A DNA stretch of 8,557 bases from Terriglobia bacterium (GTDB lineage Bacteria; Acidobacteriota; Terriglobia; UBA7540), in the NCBI GenBank assembly GCA_030042795.1, contig JASHYZ010000570.1, forward strand, positions 1 to 8,557, given 5' to 3'. Of this stretch, positions 1-5,829 are shown piece by piece. The notes under the pieces are model-generated. The model worked only from the letters and a program-made list of their open reading frames with translations. It was not told the DNA's origin and ran no database searches. How positions within the stretch are numbered: position 1 is the stretch's first letter; each line of letters opens with the position of its first letter. The translations under genes and the position numbers were made by a program.

Positions 1-220
1 CAATGAGGGTGGCTGAATGCGAAAGATCCCGTGCGGTGAGCAAGGCCATTCCATGCTGGCTGATATTGACGGAGCGAACCCGCTCATCAAACCGCACTCC
101 ATGCGCGTCGGAACCCTGGATTCGAACGAACAACTCTGAGCTTGCCCGCCTGTCAGAGCGTTGCTCTGCAAGCCGGCCTTGGTCGCTGGGACCTCGACTC
201 GATCTTGGATTCCTTCTCAC
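1..220 (-). CDS. PilZ-domain protein, N-terminal part (truncated by window edge)
   Basis: This is the first 73 residues of a leftward gene that continues past the window start. The frame is open from the GTG at 218-220 to the edge. An AAAGGAG Shine-Dalgarno sequence lies five bases upstream of that GTG, which fixes the start. The readable protein has a basic, polar N-terminus, an R-x-x-x-R (residues 21-25), a strand FVRIQGSDAHG (31-41), then NISQHG at 52-57, which matches the PilZ signature (D/N)-x-S-x-x-G. The spacing between the two motifs also fits PilZ. PilZ domains generally bind cyclic di-GMP and act as effectors in motility, polysaccharide synthesis or signalling. Whether this one still binds the nucleotide cannot be judged from a fragment, because the arginine motif is not surrounded by the usual context. 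It is divergent from the GMC gene. A weak promoter-like pair (302-307 and 280-285, 16-bp spacer) lies upstream. Confidence 0.72.
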   Translation of the reverse strand, partial: MRRNPRSSRGPSDQGRLAEQRSDRRASSELFVRIQGSDAHGVRFDERVRSVNISQHGMALLTARDLSHSATLI

Positions 221-520
221 TCTGTCTCCTTTCCGGGCAGTCCCATAACCCGCTCGTGCTATTACTCATACGTCATCACACTCTATCACTAATTAGTACA
301 CCACCAAAGAGAAAGCTGCCGGTTCACTAAGCACAGCCACGCGATGATCGGGCGCAGCCGACAGGCATGTTTGTCACGCCACACCAGCTCTCAACCTAGA
401 GAGGCCTATCTCCTACCGGCATCAACTCGACAATCGACAGCGCCAAATAGTTGCAGTCCAATGCCCGAAGTCGATACACTGCGGCTTAAGGAAAATCCAC
501 TCGCCACGTATGGAGGGATC
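221..520. other. divergent intergenic region between the PilZ and GMC genes
   Basis: These 300 bases separate two divergent starts. Roughly 240-310 is clearly more AT-rich than the flanking genes and would suit promoters for one or both genes. Leftward, TTGGTG (302-307) and TAGAGT (280-285) are 16 bp apart, a weak sigma-70-like pair. Rightward, TTGTCA at 371-376 has no convincing -10 partner. The frame of the GMC gene stays open back to position 344, but that stretch has serine-, arginine- and threonine-rich composition, no ribosome-binding site and no recognisable domain, so I treat it as non-coding. I see no repeat or RNA gene here. Confidence 0.5.
512..516 (+). promoter_or_regulatory. ribosome-binding site that decides the GMC gene start
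   Basis: GGAGG lies four bases before the ATG at 521. The earlier in-frame ATGs at 344 and 461 have no such sequence in front of them. The protein from 521 also begins about ten residues before the FAD-binding strand, as is usual in this family. Confidence 0.65.
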
Positions 521-2227
521 ATGCCGCAGGTTCTCAAAGGTCCGGAGATGTATGACGCCGTCATCGTGGGGTCAGGCGCGGGCGGAGGCATGGCGGCCTA
601 CGTGCTCACCAAGGCCGGTGCCAAGTGCTTGATGCTCGAAGCCGGTCCGTGGTACGACACGGCGAAGGAATCGAAGATGATGATGTGGCCGTACGAAGCG
701 CCCCATCGCGGGGCGCGCACGCCTGAGAAACCCAACGGCTATTTCGACCCCGGCTACGGCGGCTGGAGGCTGCGCGGCGAGCCTTATACCAACGCGCCGG
801 GCTCGGACTGGCAGTGGTTCCGTACCCGGGCTCTGGGCGGCAAGACCAACCACTGGGGCCGTATTTCCCTGCGCATGGGACCGTATGATTTCAAGCCGTA
901 CAGCCGCGACGGCAAGGGATTCGACTGGCCCATCACCTACGACGATCTTGCTCCTTACTATGACAAGACCGAGGAGTTGATCGGCGTCTTCGGCTCCGAA
1001 GAGGGCATTGAAAACACCCCGGACGGCAAGTTTCAACCACCACCCTTGCCGCGGTGCCACGAACTGCTGATTCAGAAGACCTGCAAGAAACTCGGCATCC
1101 CATGCATACCTGCGCGGCTTTCGATTTTGACCAAACCTCTGAATGGCCGGCCGGCCTGCCATTATTGCGGGCAGTGCGGCCGCTCCTGCGCCACAGGCTC
1201 AAATTTCTCCTCGCCTACGGTGCTCATCCCCCCCGCGCAGGCTACGGGCAACCTGGAGATTCGTTGCAATGCGATGGCGCGCGAGGTGACGCTGAGGCCG
1301 GCCGGCTTGGCCAGCGGCGTCTCCTACATCGACAAGAAGACAAACAAGGAAGTGCAGGTACGCGGCAAGATCGTGGTGCTGGCGGCGAGCTGCTGTGAGA
1401 CCACCCGGCTGCTGCTGAATTCCAAGAGCCGCCTTTTCCCGAACGGCCTCGCCAATTCCAGCGGGCTCGTCGGACGCTACCTGATGGATACCGTCGGCAC
1501 CGACGGCACCGTGGGATTTCTGCCTGTTATGCTGGACCTGCCGCCGCATAACTGTGACGGCGTGGGTGGTATGCACCTTTACATGCCCTGGTGGAATTAC
1601 CAGCAGCAGTTCCGGCATGAGCTGCCGTTCTCGCGCGGCTATCACATCGAAATGGGTGGCGGATTCCACATGCCCGGCCCTGGAATCTTCTCGGGCAGCG
1701 AGCGCTACCTGGGCGGCGGTTATGGTGTGGATCTCAAGCGCGGCGTGCGCAAGATTTACGGCGCCTTCGTGGGCTTCTCCAGCCGGGGCGAGATGATTCC
1801 GAACGAGCAGAGTTATTGCGAAATTGACCCTGACACCGTGGATGAATGGGGTATCCCGGTGCTGAAGTTTCATTTCAAGTTCACAGAAGACGAGGTCAAC
1901 CAAGCCCGGCACGCCCGCGAGACTTTCAGAGAAATCATCCTGGCGGCGGGTGGCGAGGTGGTGAGGACCGCCGGCGAAGGCGAGCAGTGGGGCATTTCAA
2001 AAGGCGGCGCCATCATTCACGAAGTGGGCACCACGCGCCTGGGTGATGACCGCAGAACTTCCGTGCTGAACCCGTACTGCCAGGCTTGGGATTGTAAGAA
2101 CCTGTTTGTGGCCGACGCCGCGCCTTTTGTGAGCAACGCGGATAAGAATCCCACGCTCACCATCCTGGCGCTCGCCTGGCGAACCTCGGAATACGCGGCA
2201 GAGCAGGTGAGGAAACTCAACGTGTAA
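521..2227 (+). CDS. GMC-family FAD-dependent oxidoreductase with a four-cysteine (probable Fe-S) cluster
   Basis: This 568-residue protein is a glucose-methanol-choline oxidoreductase, a flavoprotein that oxidises an alcohol or sugar hydroxyl group. The FAD-binding Rossmann motif GSGAGGG is at residues 17-23, with the acidic end of the second strand at E40. ALGGKTNHWGR (104-114) is the family's FAD-contact segment. HEVGTTRLG (500-508) and the C-terminal NPTLTILALA (543-552) supply the expected catalytic His500 and Asn543. Between FAD and substrate regions sits C213-x2-C216-x2-C219-x3-C223. This resembles the cysteine cluster holding a 3Fe-4S centre in bacterial FAD glucose dehydrogenases, so electrons may leave to a membrane or periplasmic carrier rather than to oxygen. 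No signal peptide is visible on the chosen start, and no small partner subunit or cytochrome is adjacent, so substrate and location are open. Gluconate- or glucoside-dehydrogenase-like activity is one possibility. It is convergent with the next gene. Confidence 0.88.
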   Translation: MPQVLKGPEMYDAVIVGSGAGGGMAAYVLTKAGAKCLMLEAGPWYDTAKESKMMMWPYEAPHRGARTPEKPNGYFDPGYGGWRLRGEPYTNAPGSDWQWFRTRALGGKTNHWGRISLRMGPYDFKPYSRDGKGFDWPITYDDLAPYYDKTEELIGVFGSEEGIENTPDGKFQPPPLPRCHELLIQKTCKKLGIPCIPARLSILTKPLNGRPACHYCGQCGRSCATGSNFSSPTVLIPPAQATGNLEIRCNAMAREVTLRPAGLASGVSYIDKKTNKEVQVRGKIVVLAASCCETTRLLLNSKSRLFPNGLANSSGLVGRYLMDTVGTDGTVGFLPVMLDLPPHNCDGVGGMHLYMPWWNYQQQFRHELPFSRGYHIEMGGGFHMPGPGIFSGSERYLGGGYGVDLKRGVRKIYGAFVGFSSRGEMIPNEQSYCEIDPDTVDEWGIPVLKFHFKFTEDEVNQARHARETFREIILAAGGEVVRTAGEGEQWGISKGGAIIHEVGTTRLGDDRRTSVLNPYCQAWDCKNLFVADAAPFVSNADKNPTLTILALAWRTSEYAAEQVRKLNV

Positions 2228-2257
2228 ATTGCCGATTTGCGATTCCGATTGAGATCG
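2228..2257. repeat. degenerate GATT-rich short repeat after the GMC gene
   Basis: Immediately after the GMC stop, GATT recurs at 6-7 base intervals (GATTTGC, GATTCC, GATTGA, then GATCG). It is a decayed short-period repeat of the same general kind as the clean heptamers at 2319 and 8516. It is too short and irregular to be sure that it is not chance. Confidence 0.3.
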
Positions 2258-2318
2258 AAACAGCTCAAGATACGGTTTTCACCACAGGCATGGCAGCCAC
2301 GACGATAGCGCGTGCCGG

Positions 2319-2357
2319 CCACCAACCACCAACCACCAACCACCAACCACCAACCAC
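2319..2357. repeat. heptamer tandem repeat (CCACCAA) x 5.6
   Basis: Five perfect copies of CCACCAA followed by CCAC fill the gap between the two convergent genes, ending eight bases before the stop codon of the leftward gene. Read on the other strand it is TTGGTGG. There is no hairpin with a U-tract in this gap, so neither gene has an obvious intrinsic terminator here. Perfect copies suggest recent slippage expansion or selection. Confidence 0.93.
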
Positions 2358-2365
2358 TGTTCTCC

Positions 2366-3460
2366 CTATCGGATCTTTCCCCGCGCCGCCACACGCCACG
2401 AGCCAACCATTTCCTCGTTTCGAATCAAGAAAACTTCGTCATGCATGTTGACGCAGGCGCAGACATGGTTGGGGATCACGGTGACGACTTCGCCCACGTG
2501 AAAACGGTGAGTTGAACCCGTAATGTCCAAGTGGCCGTGCTCTTCATTCAGCTTGATGAGCTTCGCGTCGGGCGCTTCCACCACGTAGCCGTGCCCGGAT
2601 TTCGGCCCTGAGCCAAGCGCGTCTGAAGACAATGTCTTCGAGCCGGCGTCAATCATGGCGCGACCGGGCACCGCAGTTGAAACCACGGTTGCCACTACTC
2701 GCGCGGCGCAATCCTCCAGCCGGCAGACACCCTGATAAAACGTGTTGAGGTCGTTGTAAACGTAAGTGCCCGGACGAATCTCGGTGATGCCCGGAATCTT
2801 CCCCGAGAGCGGCGCCGAAGGCGTCGATCCGCTGGAAACAATCTCGAGGGGCATGCGCGCTTCCTCGAAGGCAGCCAGAGCGCGCCGCACCCGTCCGGCC
2901 GCCTGTTCGGTCTCAGCCAGCCGCTCTTCCTCCGTGCCCCAGATGTTGCCCGAATAAGTCATAAGACCGCGAAAGGTGAGGCCCGGAAGCTTGGCCACTT
3001 GATGGGCCAACTCCATGCAGGCAGGGCCCGGCTCGACTCCGCAGCGGCGCATCCCGGAGTCAAACTCCACCAAGACACCAATGGAGGCACCTTGCGCAGT
3101 CATGGCCCGAGAAAGCTCCTGGGCCGTGGCGCAGTTGTCGAGCGAAAGCAGCATCTTCCGATTGCTCGCCAGTGTAGCCAGGCGTTTGAGCTTTTCCGTC
3201 CCCCAAATCGGATAGGCCACCAGGAGATTGTCAAACCCGGCGCTCGCCATCACCTCAGCCTCACCCACCTTCGCCACTGTCAGGCCAATGGCGCCGCGCT
3301 CCACTTGCCGGCGCGCCAGCTCCGGCGTCTTGTGGGTTTTGATGTGAGGACGCAGGTTGAACCCGTGCTGGCGGCACAGGACCGCCATGCGGTCGAGATT
3401 TCGATCGAGAATGTCCAAGTCAATGGTGAGTGCGGGTGTTGAGAGTTCGCGGTAATGCAT
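2366..3460 (-). CDS. PLP-dependent enzyme of the D-threonine aldolase / D-serine dehydratase (DSD1) family
   Basis: This 364-residue protein has an alanine-racemase-like N-terminal barrel and a C-terminal DSD1 domain. RPHIKTHK (37-44) carries the probable PLP-Schiff-base lysine, K41. Further family signatures are VEFDSGMRRCGV (131-142), the phosphate-binding SSGSTPSA (209-216), EIRPGTYVYND (227-237) and DAGSKTLSSD (271-280). Near the C-terminus PNHVC places H332 and C334 where the family binds a divalent metal (zinc in eukaryotic D-serine dehydratase). The enzyme would cleave D-threonine to glycine and acetaldehyde, dehydrate D-serine, or act on a related D-3-hydroxy amino acid; sequence alone does not decide. 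The ATG at 3460 is preceded by AAGGGGAAG and starts the conserved N-terminus. The 45-residue in-frame extension to 3595 has no family match. It is cytoplasmic by appearance. It is divergent from the atp operon and convergent with the GMC gene. Confidence 0.88.
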   Translation of the reverse strand: MHYRELSTPALTIDLDILDRNLDRMAVLCRQHGFNLRPHIKTHKTPELARRQVERGAIGLTVAKVGEAEVMASAGFDNLLVAYPIWGTEKLKRLATLASNRKMLLSLDNCATAQELSRAMTAQGASIGVLVEFDSGMRRCGVEPGPACMELAHQVAKLPGLTFRGLMTYSGNIWGTEEERLAETEQAAGRVRRALAAFEEARMPLEIVSSGSTPSAPLSGKIPGITEIRPGTYVYNDLNTFYQGVCRLEDCAARVVATVVSTAVPGRAMIDAGSKTLSSDALGSGPKSGHGYVVEAPDAKLIKLNEEHGHLDITGSTHRFHVGEVVTVIPNHVCACVNMHDEVFLIRNEEMVGSWRVAARGKIR

Positions 3461-3610
3461 CAGCTTCCCCTTGTTCCAAGTCAGGTTGCATTGAGGCTTA
3501 CATCTTATCCTGATTGAAGCGTGCCGGACGGCCGAAGCCAGCCCAGGCCCGGTAACCTTCGAAAGAAAACATACACGCGTCCTCAGCGACGGCAAAGGAA
3601 CACGTTTGGG

Positions 3611-3647
3611 GCATGCCTCGTGGTTGACAACCGTGAAACCGGCATGC
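3611..3647. repeat. nested inverted repeats over the atp promoter (possible operator)
   Basis: An 11-bp palindrome, GGTTG-A-CAACC (3622-3632), contains the -35 hexamer. It is framed by GCATGCC (3611-3617) and its exact reverse complement GGCATGC (3641-3647), about 30 bp apart. This arrangement could let a dimeric regulator cover the promoter. No regulator gene in the window points to it. Confidence 0.45.
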
Positions 3648-3653
3648 TAGCTT
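3624..3653 (+). promoter_or_regulatory. probable sigma-70-type promoter of the atp operon
   Basis: A perfect TTGACA -35 (3624-3629) is followed after 18 bp by TAGCTT (3648-3653). That is a weak -10, but it is preceded by TG one base upstream, an extended -10. Transcription would begin near 3660, giving a leader of about 40 bases before the b' ATG at 3702. It is the best promoter candidate in the 241-bp divergent gap. No comparable one is seen for the leftward gene. Confidence 0.55.
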
Positions 3654-3701
3654 AGCCCATTAAGACGCCGAGAGTTAGAGTCGTACAGTAGAATCCCCCA
3701 A

Positions 3702-4190
3702 ATGGGACAAATCTTTGAACAGGTTGGACAAGCTTTTGTCCAGGCAATTCCCACTATTATCTTCATTGCTATCCTCGTCTCTGTGCTTAACCGCCTTCTT
3801 TTCCAGCCCGTTGGCGATGTGCTGAAAAGACGAGACGAGCAGACGAAGGGAGCCCTGATGCAGGCGCGAGAGCGGACGGCGCTGGCAGGGACGAAGGCGG
3901 AGCAGTACGAGGCTGCCTGGCAGAAAGCGCGCCAGGAAATTTACGGCCTGCGCGAAACGGACCGGAGGACGGCGCTGGCGGCACGGGACGAGGCGATCCG
4001 ACAGGCGCGCGAGCGTGCGGAAGCGCTGGTCAAGGATGCTCGGGCTTCGCTGGCTGAACAAGGTGAAGCCGCGCAACGGGAACTGGCGCCAGCCAGCCAA
4101 AGCCTGGCTGAGGAAATCGCACGCACCATTTTGTCGGAGCCTGGAGCCGGTTCCACGCCTGGGAGCGGGCCGGGCGAGGCAATGCGTTGA
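3702..4190 (+). CDS. atpF': F-type ATP synthase F0 subunit b' (first b-type subunit)
   Basis: This 162-residue protein has one hydrophobic membrane segment (about residues 12-34), then RLLFQPVGDVLKRR and a long charged, alanine- and glutamate-rich stretch predicted to be an extended helix to about residue 145. That is the architecture of the peripheral-stalk b subunits that join F0 to the F1 head. Two b-type genes in tandem imply a b/b' heterodimer, as in cyanobacteria and many other bacteria; calling the first one b' is a convention, not proven. The C-terminus ends in a Gly/Pro/Ser-rich tail, an unusual ending. No strong Shine-Dalgarno precedes the ATG. The gene opens the operon: no a, c or i subunit gene lies upstream. 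Its TGA overlaps the start of the next gene by four bases. Confidence 0.85.
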   Translation: MGQIFEQVGQAFVQAIPTIIFIAILVSVLNRLLFQPVGDVLKRRDEQTKGALMQARERTALAGTKAEQYEAAWQKARQEIYGLRETDRRTALAARDEAIRQARERAEALVKDARASLAEQGEAAQRELAPASQSLAEEIARTILSEPGAGSTPGSGPGEAMR

Positions 4191-4780
4191 AACGGCTTGC
4201 ACAAGTCGCGCTTCTTTCGGCAGCAAGCCTGCTCTTGAGCGGGCGGGTGGCCCTTGCGGGCGCGTTTCTGCAAACCGGCGAAAGCGGCTGGGGCCAGTCC
4301 CACCACGAGTTGCTAACGTGGATCAATCTTTTGATTCTGGTCGGGGTGCTCACCTACCTGTTGCGCAGGCCGCTTGTCCGATTCTTCGCAGAACGCCTCG
4401 ACACGATTCACGAGGGCCTGGAGGAGGGACGCCGGGCGTTGGCTGCATCGGGAGCCAGGCTGGCGGAGGTCGAGAAGAAGCTCAATGATCTGGAGCGAGA
4501 GATTGCCGATTTTCGTGCCCGTTCGGAGATTGAAATGAAGACCGAACGGGAGCGGCTGCAGCAGGCTTCAGAGCGCGAGGCGCAACGCGTGGTGGAATTC
4601 GCACAGGCCCAGATCGAGGCGGCGGCGCGGGCGGCCCAGCTTGAGTTGAAGCGTTACGCGGCCGCTCGGGCTGTGGAGCTGGCAGAATCGGTTATCCGGC
4701 GGCGTCTGGATGAGGCGTCACGCCACAAACTGGTGAACCAGTTTGTAGATCAGTTGAAGGAATCCAGGTTGAGGAATTAA
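4187..4780 (+). CDS. atpF: F-type ATP synthase F0 subunit b (second b-type subunit, with N-terminal signal-like segment)
   Basis: This 197-residue protein starts at TTG (4187), in a TTGA overlap with the b' stop, and GAGG lies seven bases upstream, so translational coupling is likely. The first 24 residues look like a signal peptide: a K/R start, a hydrophobic run and an A-L-A cleavage box at 22-24. A second hydrophobic segment (about 42-59) is the real membrane anchor. It is followed by RRPLVRFF and a long charged helix to the C-terminus, typical of stalk subunit b. The extra leader explains why it is longer than the usual b of about 155-165 residues. Such leaders are known on b subunits in several phyla. 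It would dimerise with b' and bind delta at the top of F1. A 385-base gap follows before delta. Confidence 0.87.
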   Translation: MKRLAQVALLSAASLLLSGRVALAGAFLQTGESGWGQSHHELLTWINLLILVGVLTYLLRRPLVRFFAERLDTIHEGLEEGRRALAASGARLAEVEKKLNDLEREIADFRARSEIEMKTERERLQQASEREAQRVVEFAQAQIEAAARAAQLELKRYAAARAVELAESVIRRRLDEASRHKLVNQFVDQLKESRLRN

Positions 4781-4807
4781 GCGCGGCGAGAAAGTGATTC
4801 GTCGCGC
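4781..4807 (+). other. strong stem-loop directly after the b-subunit stop codon
   Basis: GCGCGGCGA (4781-4789) pairs with TCGTCGCGC (4799-4807) in a nine-pair stem with one G-U pair and a nine-base loop. The stem begins at the base after the TAA. No run of T follows, so it is not a standard intrinsic terminator. It could protect the 3' end of a processed b'-b message or slow polymerase. Confidence 0.55.
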
Positions 4808-4934
4808 TGCCTCTCTGGCGGCAGCGGCCATCTGAAACCGCCGGCTCGATTTCGCAGATTATTAGAAGCCTGAGGGGGCCCTCTAGCACAGCCCGGAATC
4901 GAGAAGTTCTGGCTTAGAATTCCGCACGATTAAT

Positions 4935-5096
4935 GAAACTCGCAGAATTGAGTGACGATGAACCCCTGACCCCCGGCCCCTTTCCCCGAGGGAGAGGCGA
5001 GAACCTTTTCACAAGTTAGCGTGCTCTCCCTTGAGAGAGGGTAGCGCGAAGCGGGGGGTGAGGGGAGCCAATTCGTCACTCGATTGCGCGAGACTC
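4935..5096. repeat. 162-bp imperfect palindromic intergenic element between b and delta genes
   Basis: The outer arms (4935-4958 and 5073-5096) match at 19 of 24 positions, including the core AATTGAGTGACGA against AATCGAGTGACGA. Inside them, CCCCTGACCCCC (4963-4974) pairs with the G-rich run at 5054-5065 with one mismatch, and GGGAGAG (4990-4996) pairs with CTCTCCC (5023-5029). The whole would fold into a long stem around a 26-base loop. There is no open reading frame and no clear target-site duplication. It resembles the dispersed palindromic elements common between bacterial genes, and could be a non-autonomous element. Confidence 0.7.
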
Positions 5097-5165
5097 AGTT
5101 TGGCACGAAACTCAGGCAGGAGCCGTCGACCCACGAGCAGGTCAGGTTCTGGGGGGCTTTTCTTT

Positions 5166-5705
5166 ATGGCATTTCGCGCCGCTAATCGATACGCTCGCGC
5201 CTTGGCCGACGTGGTCGGTGAGACAGCGGACTACCGGCGTGCCCTTGAGGAACTGGAAGCGTTCGGCGCCTTGCTTCGCGACAGTGCCGATCTGCGGCAG
5301 TTGTTCGAATCCCCCGGGGTTACGGCTTCTGACAAGATACGCGTCGTGGACGAGATTCTTCATCGGATGGGTACGTCCCTGGCCGTCTCGAATTTCCTGC
5401 GCTTGCTGGTGAAGAATCAGCGCACCCTCTATTTTGAGGAGATCCGTCGAGCCTTCCGGCGGGTGGCCAACCAGCGTCTGGGCATTGTTGAAGTCAAAAT
5501 CGTCTCGGCCAGTGAACTGGCCACGCCCGAACGCGAAGCTTTGAAGACGCGCTTCCAGGAGCTAACGGGCAAGCAGGTTGAGATGGAGTTTCAGGTTCAG
5601 GCGGAGCTGATGGGCGGCATCCGAGCCCAGGTGGGTAGCACGGTTTACGATGGAAGCGTCCGTGGCGCCCTCGACCGTTTCAGGGAGCAACTGACAGCCG
5701 TTTAG
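5166..5705 (+). CDS. atpH: F-type ATP synthase subunit delta
   Basis: This 179-residue protein matches the delta/OSCP family in length and layout. The N-terminal helical domain opens with [13 protein letters not shown]. The C-terminal domain ends with [20 protein letters not shown], the conserved family close. Delta sits on top of the alpha3-beta3 head and ties it to the b/b' stalk, so the stalk can resist rotation during ATP synthesis. The ATG at 5166 is chosen because the family N-terminus begins there. The frame is open back to 5031, but that part runs through the palindromic element. A G-run (5151-5156) nine bases upstream is the only Shine-Dalgarno candidate. The gap to b upstream (385 bases) is much longer than usual for this operon, so an internal promoter is possible, though none is obvious. 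Confidence 0.93.
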   Translation: MAFRAANRYARALADVVGETADYRRALEELEAFGALLRDSADLRQLFESPGVTASDKIRVVDEILHRMGTSLAVSNFLRLLVKNQRTLYFEEIRRAFRRVANQRLGIVEVKIVSASELATPEREALKTRFQELTGKQVEMEFQVQAELMGGIRAQVGSTVYDGSVRGALDRFREQLTAV

Positions 5706-5756
5706 TCCGCCAAGGCCGACGAAACGTGAATGCTGTTCGCGTTTTTCGGTTCTTGT

Positions 5757-5804
5757 TAGGGCCGGCCCTTGGGCCGGCCTTGGCCGGGGCGAGCCCCGGC
5801 CCTA
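5757..5804. repeat. GC-rich palindromic element, copy 1 (upstream of alpha)
   Basis: TAGGGCCGG at 5757-5765 and its exact reverse complement CCGGCCCTA at 5796-5804 bound a 48-bp element rich in GGCC. It ends 25 bases before the alpha start codon. A diverged second copy lies just before the gamma start (7588-7637). A short imperfect stem (CCGACGAAACG near 5717 with CGTTTTTCGG near 5740) precedes it. Confidence 0.8.
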
Positions 5805-5829
5805 CATCGAAGATCGGGGTCGCATAGGT

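Noticed and set aside
118..127. GTTCGAATCC on the minus strand, a tRNA T-arm lookalike
   Set aside because: The flanking bases do not pair into a T-stem, no acceptor or anticodon arm is present, and it lies inside the PilZ coding frame.
344..520. N-terminal extension of the GMC protein back to 344 or 461
   Set aside because: There is no ribosome-binding site at either ATG, the extra residues have no domain or signal-peptide character, and 521 has GGAGG directly upstream.
1199..1912. 237-codon open frame on the minus strand within the GMC gene
   Set aside because: It is antisense to a well-supported gene, has no recognisable domain, and arises from GC-rich codon bias on the other strand.
2228..2365. 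Bidirectional intrinsic terminator between the GMC and DSD1-family genes
   Set aside because: I could find no stable hairpin followed by a T-run on either strand in this gap.
3461..3595. 45-residue N-terminal extension of the DSD1-family protein
   Set aside because: The conserved family N-terminus begins at the ATG at 3460, which has its own Shine-Dalgarno sequence.
5031..5165. Upstream extension of delta to 5031
   Set aside because: It would translate through the palindromic element and adds residues not found in the delta family.
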